The notes below the pieces were generated by a model. The model made no database searches. It worked only from the letters and a program-made list of their open reading frames with translations, and was not told the origin of the DNA. Positions 1-5,457 of a DNA stretch of 8,293 nucleotides are shown here, piece by piece. The position numbers were made by a program, and so were the translations under genes. The stretch is taken from the NCBI GenBank assembly GCA_041591635.1, contig JBFHRO010000145.1, forward strand, positions 1 through 8,293, written 5' to 3'. This DNA comes from JACKOD01 sp041591635 (lineage in GTDB: Bacteria > Pseudomonadota > Gammaproteobacteria > Pseudomonadales > Oleiphilaceae). Position 1 is the stretch's first letter, and each line of letters begins with the position of its first letter.

Positions 1-545
1 AAACGCCGATCGCCCGGATCATCGTGTTCTGCCTGGCACGCCGCGCACATGGGATATTCCGCCATGCTGGTGGTGGGCCGATCAAAGGGCAGCGCCTGCA
101 TCAGGCTGTAACGCGGCCCGCACTGAGGACAACTGATAAACGGATACTGATAGCGCCGGTTGGCAGGATCGAGTAACTCTGCCAGACAGTCAGCGCACGG
201 GGCGCGCTCCACAGGCCAGTCGGGGCGCGAGGTGGCGCTGGCACAGTCACGCAGCTGAAAATCCGGGTATCGAGGGGCTGCGGGCACCGGCTCAATCTCG
301 AGCCTTGCCACGGTCGCCGCCCCGGGCCAGTGGCCATCGATATTGACCTTGAAGGCCGCCAGCGCCGCAGGCTCGCCCTGCAACGCCATATCAACCGCGT
401 CACCCCGATTGCACACCCAGCCAGTAAGCCCAAACTGACGTGCCCGGTTAAAAAGAAAGGGGCGCATGCCGACACCCTGCACCCGCCCGGTCAGTTGCCA
501 GCGCTCAGTGAGGATAGTTGAATCGGCATTCCCGGCCGGTCTCAT
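1..545 (-). CDS. hypF: HypF, carbamoyltransferase for NiFe-hydrogenase maturation (N-terminal 181 residues, cut by window edge)
   Basis: HypF uses carbamoyl phosphate and ATP to make the carbamoyl group that HypE converts to the CN ligands of the NiFe active site; it is cytoplasmic. Visible here: an acylphosphatase domain at about residues 14-100, with GRVQGVGMRPF (R28 is the expected phosphate-binding Arg) and N46 in VCNRGD as the expected catalytic Asn. It is followed by the first zinc finger CADC-x18-CPQC (C117, C120, C139, C142) and the start of the second (C167, C170). The YrdC-like and Kae1-like domains lie outside the window. The frame is open from the ATG at 545 to position 1. The start codon overlaps the hypB stop in an ATGA (545-542), which fixes the start and implies translational coupling. 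F is replaced by M in the usual GVGFRPF motif. Identification is firm. Confidence 0.93.
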   Translation of the reverse strand, partial: MRPAGNADSTILTERWQLTGRVQGVGMRPFLFNRARQFGLTGWVCNRGDAVDMALQGEPAALAAFKVNIDGHWPGAATVARLEIEPVPAAPRYPDFQLRDCASATSRPDWPVERAPCADCLAELLDPANRRYQYPFISCPQCGPRYSLMQALPFDRPTTSMAEYPMCAACQAEHDDPGDRR

Positions 546-1267
546 GGGGCGTTACGTAGTGCTGTCAGCTGTTGGTCGAGCCAGATCTGCCACGGCCACA
601 AACCTTCACCGCTGGTACTCGACAGCGTCATCCAGGTGAGTTCCGGGTGAATGGTGCGGGCGTGTGCCACACACTGTTCCACCGAAAAATCCACATGAGG
701 CAACAAGTCTGTTTTGGTAATGATCATGAAATCTGCCGTAGCGAACATATCGGGATACTTCAGCGGCTTGTCATCGCCTTCGGTCACCGACACCAGCACA
801 ATGCGCACGGCTTCACCCAGATCGAACGCCGCCGGACACACCAGATTGCCGACGTTTTCGATAAACAACAGATCCAGATCCATCAGCGGCAGTTGCAGCA
901 TCGCATGGCCCACCGCCTGTGCATCCAGATGGCAGCGCTTGCCCGTATTGATCTGTACCGCAAGCCCCCCGGCGGCCTCGATGCGCTCGGCGTCCCGACG
1001 GGTTTGCTGATCGCCTTCAATCACCCCCATGCGCCAGTGGGAACGAAACTCGCGCAAGGTCTGTTCGAGCAGACTGGTCTTGCCTGCTCCCGGACTGGAC
1101 ATCAAATTGAGCGCCAGCACGCCGTGCTGTTGTAAACGGTCGCGATTCTGTTGCGCAAAACGGTCATTTTTTTCGAGCAAATCACGCTCCAGGCGCACCA
1201 GTCGCCCTGTCGTGTCATCCTGGGAGGCATGCTCGGCGCCCACACTACAGCCACAGGTAGTGCACAT
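542..1267 (-). CDS. hypB: HypB, GTPase for nickel insertion into hydrogenase
   Basis: SIMIBI-class GTPase of 241 aa that works with HypA to load nickel into the hydrogenase large subunit precursor. The N-terminus MCTTCGCS carries the CxxCGC high-affinity metal motif found in the E. coli type. There is no His-rich nickel-storage stretch. The P-loop is SSPGAGKTS (residues 57-65, K63), followed by EGDQQTRRD (84-92). The G-domain metal site is C112-H113 with C144 in ENVGNLVCP. The base-specificity motif reads TKTD (184-187) where NKxD is usual. The gene starts 2 bp after the hypA stop and its stop overlaps the hypF start, so the three genes form one operon. The length is normal for a HypB without a His-rich linker. 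Confidence 0.96.
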   Translation of the reverse strand: MCTTCGCSVGAEHASQDDTTGRLVRLERDLLEKNDRFAQQNRDRLQQHGVLALNLMSSPGAGKTSLLEQTLREFRSHWRMGVIEGDQQTRRDAERIEAAGGLAVQINTGKRCHLDAQAVGHAMLQLPLMDLDLLFIENVGNLVCPAAFDLGEAVRIVLVSVTEGDDKPLKYPDMFATADFMIITKTDLLPHVDFSVEQCVAHARTIHPELTWMTLSSTSGEGLWPWQIWLDQQLTALRNAP

Positions 1268-1269
1268 AG

Positions 1270-1611
1270 TTAGATTACCTCAATACTCTTGATTCTCAGC
1301 GCCTCGCCCTGACTCACCGCCACACCAAAGGCACCGCACCGGGAACAAGGATCATAACGATTGGCAAGGGCAACCTGGCTGCCGCAGACCCGGCACTGCC
1401 CCGCCCCGGCCTGGTGCGTAATCTCCAGCACGGCACCCTGCGCCAGCGTGCCTTGCGCTGCAACATCAAAACAGAATTGCAACGCCTGCGGGTCGGCGTG
1501 AGAAAAATGCCCGACCTCCAGCGCAATACCTGTGACCCGGCGATAGCCTTGAGCCTGCGCCTCACTGGCCAGAATTTCAAGCAGGCTTTCCACCAATGAC
1601 AACTCGTGCAT
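1270..1611 (-). CDS. hypA: HypA, nickel metallochaperone for hydrogenase
   Basis: A 113-aa protein that binds nickel and zinc and hands nickel to the hydrogenase precursor together with HypB. It begins MHELSLVESLLEIL; the N-terminal Met-His2-Glu3 is the nickel site of the family. A structural zinc site is formed by two CxxC pairs: CRVC (C73, C76) and CSRC (C89, C92). The length is typical. The start at 1611 is supported by a Shine-Dalgarno AGGGGAG (minus strand, 1621-1627) 9 nt upstream. It is the first gene of the hypA-hypB-hypF unit. I could not find a convincing promoter in the 278-bp divergent spacer upstream. Confidence 0.96.
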   Translation of the reverse strand: MHELSLVESLLEILASEAQAQGYRRVTGIALEVGHFSHADPQALQFCFDVAAQGTLAQGAVLEITHQAGAGQCRVCGSQVALANRYDPCSRCGAFGVAVSQGEALRIKSIEVI

Positions 1612-1730
1612 TGCGTGATTCTCCCCTAAGCATCTGCGCTAAACAGTAGCAAAAGAACCATGGTCGTGTTTTTTATTCGCCTCGCTCACCAAGGCATGGC
1701 AACGGCCACCGGCCGGGTGCGTACCGGTTA

Positions 1731-1758
1731 TTGACTGTACAAGCTGCTGGAAAATAAA
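1731..1758 (+). promoter_or_regulatory. possible sigma70-type promoter for the 93-aa gene
   Basis: TTGACT (1731-1736), a 16-bp spacer, then AATAAA (1753-1758), which matches 4 of 6 bases of the consensus -10. It points toward the plus-strand gene at 1890 and would leave a leader of about 125 nt. It lies in an AT-rich stretch within the divergent spacer. Based on motif match only. Confidence 0.3.
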
Positions 1759-1771
1759 CTTTTTTTGCCTA

Positions 1772-1799
1772 TTTGCAGAAAATAATTGGCTTTTTGCAG
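1772..1799 (+). repeat. pair of TTTGCAG direct repeats, 21 bp apart
   Basis: TTTGCAG occurs at 1772-1778 and again at 1793-1799, a start-to-start distance of 21 bp (two helical turns). They sit in the divergent spacer between hypA and the 93-aa gene. A 7-bp repeat in AT-rich DNA can arise by chance. The spacing puts both copies on one face of the helix, as operator half-sites often are. Confidence 0.3.
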
Positions 1800-1889
1800 C
1801 CGACTGGCCTAGAACATAAGGAAAATAATAAGCAACCCGCCCAGAGACACAGGTTGTGACGAATCAACCACGCAAGACCGAGCCCCTCC

Positions 1890-2171
1890 ATGAACAAGAA
1901 GGCAGAGCCCCCTGAATTTGAATTGACCCATACCGGCCTTTATCACCTTGAACAACTCGAGGAAATCATCAACGACCGGTATCAGCAACGTTTCGACATT
2001 GACGACGATGACTCATTGCGCGACCTGATCAAATTTGCTTCGCGTACCCAGGATCACGATGTGCAGCGTGAATTCCTGCTGTTTTTTCTTAACTGCGGGC
2101 CCGATTTCCAGGCGTTCCTGCGTAGCGGTGATGTCGTGGATCAAAATAATTACATAAAGCGTACAAATTAA
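1890..2171 (+). CDS. small acidic protein of unknown function
   Basis: A 93-aa cytoplasmic protein that I do not recognise. It has no signal peptide, membrane segment or cysteine pair; the only Cys is in LNCGPDF. It is rich in Asp and Glu near the N-terminus (FDIDDDDSLRDL) and looks mostly helical. The ATG at 1890 is the only reasonable start, because the frame has a stop at 1857-1859 with no start codon between. The ribosome-binding site is poor. It stands alone between the divergent hypA and the GIY-YIG-like gene 211 bp downstream. The codon pattern looks coding (G/C in third positions), and the ORF is clearly longer than its antisense shadow. Confidence 0.65.
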   Translation: MNKKAEPPEFELTHTGLYHLEQLEEIINDRYQQRFDIDDDDSLRDLIKFASRTQDHDVQREFLLFFLNCGPDFQAFLRSGDVVDQNNYIKRTN

Positions 2172-2273
2172 TTTCACCCCCCGCGCCCCCAGACTGCAGA
2201 ACATCTTCAGAAAATCATTACGTTAGCGTCCGATTTTAACGCAATCAGAAGGTGCGGGTGGATTTGTCAATTC

Positions 2274-2301
2274 TTACTTTTTATTTTCTCCACACTATAA
2301 T
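2274..2301 (+). promoter_or_regulatory. candidate promoter with perfect TATAAT for the GIY-YIG-like gene
   Basis: A perfect -10 hexamer TATAAT lies at 2296-2301, about 80 bp upstream of the GTG at 2383, in a locally AT-rich stretch. The -35 region is weak: TTACTT at 2274-2279, with a 16-bp spacer. TTGTCA at 2264-2269 is a better hexamer but sits 26 bp away, too far to pair with it. The remainder of the 2172-2382 spacer shows no gene or clear terminator. Confidence 0.45.
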
Positions 2302-2382
2302 TCACATTTTCAGCGATGGCTCGGATCTTGGCCCGACTATCGTGCGTTACACTGGCATTAACTTTCGATTTCAGGTACCCGC

Positions 2383-3471
2383 GTGATTGTCTTTACTATT
2401 ACCAATACGACGACAGGTAAGGTTTACGTTGCGTCAACGCGCAATGCGCCAGAGGAAAGGTGGGCACAACTCCTGACCCAGGCCGAGGACGGCGTGGAAG
2501 GTTCTCTTTTCGACGACATTCGTGAATACGGCGATACCGCCTTTTGTGTCGAAGAGTGGGGATTTGGCGAGGACCCATCGGAAATCCGCCAGCTCATGCG
2601 TGAAGCCCAGGAAGACTTAGGCGCCGAACCTTTGAATACCGGCAAAACCGAACTTGCCAGTGTTGCCAAGCGTAAAAAGCTCTCGGATCGGGAGGCAGCA
2701 AGACTGCTCGAAGATCTGGAACGTAACAGCTACCAGACGCCCGATGTCCCCGGAGACAAAGGGGACGCCGAATATGCCTCGAGCAAATTACAGCAACTCA
2801 AGGCACAAGCCAGCCCCAAGCCCGCTAAAGAAGATACCGCACCTTTGGCCATGGCCGCAGGACGGGTTGCTTCCCGCGCCCACGAGCAACGCATCCGCGA
2901 CGCCATCGAAGCCGAGCGACTGCGCCGGGAAGAGGAAAAGCGCGCCCAGATACGCCGCGAATCTGCCGATATCAATCGCGTCATTGCCAGCATCGAATTG
3001 CGTCGTCAGGCCCAGCGTAACAATGCGGCGGTGGCGCGCAAAGCCCGACAGGCCAAAGCCAAACTGCCTCCAGGCGCTCCGGCAGACATCAAGCACGGAA
3101 CCCCCGAACGCACGATTGCCGTCAACAAGCCCGCCGTACAACGCCACACCGAACTGCCAGGCGTTCATGCCGGCACATCCGTGAGCGTCAAGCACACGCC
3201 AGAGCCGCGGGCGCTTGTGAGTTCAGCGCATGCAGGAACCGGCGCCAAGACGGTCAAATCCACAGCACTGACACCCAAAGCCTTGCCCGAAGGCCGGGTA
3301 AGTTCCAGTACCAAAGAAAAACAGATTCGCGCCGCCATTGAAGAAGAGCGCGCCCTGCGACTGGCGGAAAAACAAATCCAGGCGGCCCGGGAGGCGAGCG
3401 AAATGGCCAACCTCATGGCCCGTATCGATGCCAGAGCCAAGGATGCCGACAAACAAAGGCGTCGGCGCTGA
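2383..3471 (+). CDS. degenerate GIY-YIG-like domain fused to duplicated charged coiled-coil modules
   Basis: A 362-aa protein. Residues 1-90 resemble a GIY-YIG nuclease fold: VFTITNTTTGKVYVAST matches the usual GIYxITNxxxGKxYIGST, followed by R26 (ERW), an acidic helix with E74, and N85 in LNTG. Compared with I-TevI, the first Tyr is F4, the second is Y15, the Gly of YIG is A17, and the conserved His is L30. Catalytic Arg and Glu candidates remain, so activity is uncertain. Residues 90-362 are low-complexity, Lys/Arg/Glu/Ala-rich and predicted coiled coil. Two modules (about 160-209 and 304-353) are clearly related, and the C-terminus ends KQRRRR. The basic tail suggests nucleic acid binding. 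The start is GTG at 2383 with a weak AGGT at 2373-2376. It is monocistronic and convergent with the sortase gene. Function unknown. Confidence 0.8.
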   Translation: MIVFTITNTTTGKVYVASTRNAPEERWAQLLTQAEDGVEGSLFDDIREYGDTAFCVEEWGFGEDPSEIRQLMREAQEDLGAEPLNTGKTELASVAKRKKLSDREAARLLEDLERNSYQTPDVPGDKGDAEYASSKLQQLKAQASPKPAKEDTAPLAMAAGRVASRAHEQRIRDAIEAERLRREEEKRAQIRRESADINRVIASIELRRQAQRNNAAVARKARQAKAKLPPGAPADIKHGTPERTIAVNKPAVQRHTELPGVHAGTSVSVKHTPEPRALVSSAHAGTGAKTVKSTALTPKALPEGRVSSSTKEKQIRAAIEEERALRLAEKQIQAAREASEMANLMARIDARAKDADKQRRRR

Positions 3472-3495
3472 ATCCTGGTTGCGCTAAGAACCCTT

Positions 3496-3516
3496 GCTGC
3501 CTTGATTCAAGGCGGC
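3496..3516. terminator. hairpin between convergent genes, possible bidirectional terminator
   Basis: GCTGCCTT-GATTC-AAGGCGGC can form an 8-bp stem (one G-U pair) with a 5-nt loop, extendable by a G-C pair. It lies between the 3' ends of two convergent genes, where a terminator is expected. No T-run follows on either strand, so it is not a canonical intrinsic terminator. Confidence 0.35.
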
Positions 3517-3542
3517 GGGGCCTGCACCGAACGCAAGCAAGA

Positions 3543-4214
3543 CTAACCCACCCCGCCTTCTGATCCCGCTGGTGCAAAGCTCGTCACCGCACCACCGTCC
3601 TTGCGCCTGGCCGTCACCACATAACGCAATGGCCCACCGGCATGCTCTGCATCAAAGGGATAGGAAGTCACCATTAACAGCCGGTTTTCGTCGCCCTCGC
3701 TAAAGGGGTCAATCAGCTGCGTTCGAACATCAACAACGCGGATCAGCTCCACCACATAGCGCCACCAACGCCCGCCAGCATCCTGCATTGCAACCTCATC
3801 ACCGGGGTCCAGGGTTTCGAGAAACCTCTCATGGGTGTCCGAACCCTTACTGCCCCACAAACCTCGATCCGCTACAGACTCCGCCGAATCACTTTGGCCA
3901 TCGGCGCCCAGGGCAACTACCGGCCCTTTCAGGTCGTCAAGGCCTTCAAGCAGAATCAGACTCACGGTTTCGCTTGCGCCGAGAGGCCCCGCATACAAGC
4001 GAACCTTCGGCCAGTGTCCCGCCCACAACCCGGGGTGGCTGACGCGGGTGGCCGGCGAGGTTTCCCAGGCCCGATCCAGCACCGCTTGTGCCAGCCTGAG
4101 CTTGAGCTGGGTGTAGCCGCCGTGAATCAGAAGTCCGAACGCCACCAACAACAGCACCACCCCCAGTAGCGAAGGTGTGCGGCGCCCCTTTGTATTATTC
4201 GATGCCGTTTTCAT
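3543..4214 (-). CDS. sortase-like protein of the proteobacterial dedicated system, catalytic Cys and His apparently lost
   Basis: A 223-aa protein with one N-terminal membrane anchor (about 15-33) and an extracytoplasmic sortase domain. Family landmarks seen in order: LAQAVLDRAW (41-50), HWPKVRL (67-73), LLEG (88-91), DTHERFLETLDPGDEV (126-141), and VTSYPFD followed by GGPLRYVVTA (182-202). Marine proteobacterial sortases normally read SGHRDTHFxFL and TxVTCYPFD at these places. Here the catalytic Cys position is S184 (codon TCC, minus strand 3665-3663) and the SGH His position is G124 (SKGSDTH). The supporting Arg is present (R197). It therefore looks unable to act as a transpeptidase by the normal mechanism. 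The start at 4214 was chosen for the Shine-Dalgarno AGGGAGG (4219-4225). A longer frame to 4280 lacks one and would run further into the upstream gene. It overlaps the upstream gene by 20 bp. Confidence 0.85.
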   Translation of the reverse strand: MKTASNNTKGRRTPSLLGVVLLLVAFGLLIHGGYTQLKLRLAQAVLDRAWETSPATRVSHPGLWAGHWPKVRLYAGPLGASETVSLILLEGLDDLKGPVVALGADGQSDSAESVADRGLWGSKGSDTHERFLETLDPGDEVAMQDAGGRWWRYVVELIRVVDVRTQLIDPFSEGDENRLLMVTSYPFDAEHAGGPLRYVVTARRKDGGAVTSFAPAGSEGGVG

Positions 4215-4491
4215 CTTGCCTCCCTGACAACGCTCTTGCGGCTTTAAATCTGCGAGCCGCCAGCGCATCCACTCCTGCATAACTATCCGCCTTTGGCGGC
4301 ATCATTTCAACGTCAATCAAAAGTGAGTGCACCTCGCCCGACCCGTGCGGCGGACAAAAACCACGAGCCGCCTGAGCCGGCGCATCCCTGGCCAGCGCAT
4401 TGGCACACCACACCAGCATCAGCGCCACCAGCATCAAGGCATCCTGCCCAAACCCAAGGCGCCTTATGGCCGTTCGCTGTTTCGTTTTCAT
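4195..4491 (-). CDS. small exported protein coupled to the sortase-like gene
   Basis: A 98-aa protein. The N-terminus is basic (MKTKQRTAIRR), followed by a hydrophobic segment (19-32) and a likely signal peptidase I site after ALA (A34). This leaves a mature peptide of about 64 aa with a single Cys (C46). The cysteine at 29 is preceded by Trp, so this is not a lipobox. No LPxTG-like motif and no VIT or von Willebrand domain is present, so it is not the usual marine sortase target; it could be an unrelated helper or a remnant. The start at 4491 is supported by AAAGGAGC (minus strand, 4497-4504); the frame extends to 4545 without a comparable site. Its 3' end overlaps the sortase start by 20 bp, indicating translational coupling. 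I do not recognise the family. Confidence 0.7.
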   Translation of the reverse strand: MKTKQRTAIRRLGFGQDALMLVALMLVWCANALARDAPAQAARGFCPPHGSGEVHSLLIDVEMMPPKADSYAGVDALAARRFKAARALSGRQDENGIE

Positions 4492-4516
4492 TGCCCGCTC
4501 CTTTGTCGTGTCGTAA

Positions 4517-4532
4517 GCCGTTATTAAACGGC
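4517..4532. promoter_or_regulatory. perfect inverted repeat GCCGTT-ATTA-AACGGC upstream of the exported-protein gene
   Basis: 6-bp perfect arms around ATTA, 25 bp upstream of the ATG at 4491 and just upstream of its ribosome-binding site. It lies in the spacer between the sortase unit and the divergent regulator genes. It could be an operator, or a hairpin in the leader RNA of the exported-protein gene. Confidence 0.4.
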
Positions 4533-4543
4533 CAGATACTGGC
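4531..4543. promoter_or_regulatory. second inverted repeat GCCAG-ATA-CTGGC
   Basis: 5-bp perfect arms around ATA. It shares 2 bases with the neighbouring inverted repeat at 4517-4532. Short dyads are common by chance; the side-by-side placement in a divergent regulatory spacer is what makes this one worth recording. Confidence 0.3.
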
Positions 4544-4577
4544 ATTCAAACGTGACAATCAAGATCATTCCTGCACC

Positions 4578-4583
4578 AATAAT
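4578..4583 (+). promoter_or_regulatory. possible -10 element (AATAAT) for the two-component genes
   Basis: AATAAT matches 5 of 6 bases of TATAAT and lies about 112 bp upstream of the response regulator start. The best -35-like hexamer, GTGACA at 4552-4557, is 20 bp away, which is too far for a good sigma70 promoter. Weak call. Confidence 0.2.
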
Positions 4584-4694
4584 GATGAATTGTGGCAACC
4601 CACTCCCCTCGCCAACCTCCCCATGGTTAAATGCGCACACCGTCTTATACCCATCAATTAATCAAGCAGACGCCACTGCCGGAGGAAGGTCACC

Positions 4695-5405
4695 ATGAAA
4701 CGTCGCATCGCCATCGTCGAAGACGAGCCCGCCATACGGGCCAATTACTGCGAAGCGCTGACCCGACAGGGATTCGATGTGATCGGCTATCCTGATCGCC
4801 CCAGCGCCTGCGCCGGCTTCAAGACCACCTTGCCCGACATGGTCATCATCGATGTTGGCCTTGGTGATGAGGCCGAAGGCGGCTTTGATCTGTGTCGCAG
4901 CCTGCGGGCGCAATCGACGACACTGCCCATCATTTTTCTTACCGCCCGTGATAGCGAAGTCGACGAAATATCGGCATTGCGCCTGGGTGCCGACGACTAC
5001 CTCACCAAAAGCTGCAGCCTGGCCCAACTGATGGCACGCATCAACGCCCTGTTTCGCCGCATGACCTCCGTCGGACAGCACGCCAGCGGTAAGCCGGCAA
5101 CCGATGAATGCCTGACACGCGGCCGCCTTGCACTGAATATCGACCGTTTGAGTGCGCACTGGAACCAGACACCACTGGATCTGACCGTTACCGAATTCTG
5201 GATCTTGCATGCACTCGTCAAGCACCCCGGGCATGCAAAAAATCGCACGCAACTGATGGATGCCGCCAACACTGTGCTGGATGACAACACCATCACCTCG
5301 CACATCAAGCGGATTCGCAAGAAATTTCAGGAGCTCGACGGGCAATTTGACGCCATCCAGACAGCCTACGGCATGGGCTACCGCTGGAGCGCAACCGAGG
5401 CATGA
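4695..5405 (+). CDS. pdsR: PdsR-like response regulator, OmpR/PhoB family, of the dedicated sortase system
   Basis: A 236-aa transcription regulator phosphorylated by the downstream kinase. The receiver domain (about 3-120) has the acidic pocket E9-D10-E11, phosphoacceptor D53 (VIIDVGLGD), T83 and K105 (YLTKS). The C-terminal winged helix (about 142-233) shows LTVTEFWILHALVKHPG, the recognition-helix region ITSHIKRIRKKF, and the terminal YGMGYRW wing typical of OmpR-type regulators. The excellent Shine-Dalgarno GGAGGAAG (4681-4688) sits 6 nt before the ATG. It is divergent from the sortase unit, which is its probable target, and 52 bp upstream of the kinase gene. The name comes from the motif match plus the neighbouring sortase and kinase. 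General family: very sure; Pds assignment: likely. Confidence 0.88.
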   Translation: MKRRIAIVEDEPAIRANYCEALTRQGFDVIGYPDRPSACAGFKTTLPDMVIIDVGLGDEAEGGFDLCRSLRAQSTTLPIIFLTARDSEVDEISALRLGADDYLTKSCSLAQLMARINALFRRMTSVGQHASGKPATDECLTRGRLALNIDRLSAHWNQTPLDLTVTEFWILHALVKHPGHAKNRTQLMDAANTVLDDNTITSHIKRIRKKFQELDGQFDAIQTAYGMGYRWSATEA

Positions 5406-5457
5406 AGCACCCGCAAGCGGATAATCTTACCCGCCGTACAATCCGCAGGCACCTCCA

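Noticed and set aside
572..1135. 187-aa open frame on the plus strand
   Set aside because: It lies fully antisense to hypB, whose motifs are unmistakable; a shadow of GC-rich codon usage.
2264..2301. TTGTCA and TATAAT as a strong promoter pair
   Set aside because: The spacer is 26 bp, far from the 16-18 bp needed; only the -10 part was kept.
4215..4280. Longer N-terminus for the sortase-like protein, starting at 4280
   Set aside because: No ribosome-binding site there and a 22-residue extension before the usual short cytoplasmic tail and membrane anchor. The ATG at 4214 has AGGGAGG in the right place.
4662..5345. 227-aa open frame on the minus strand
   Set aside because: Antisense to the response regulator, whose receiver and winged-helix motifs are clear; the product shows no recognisable domain.
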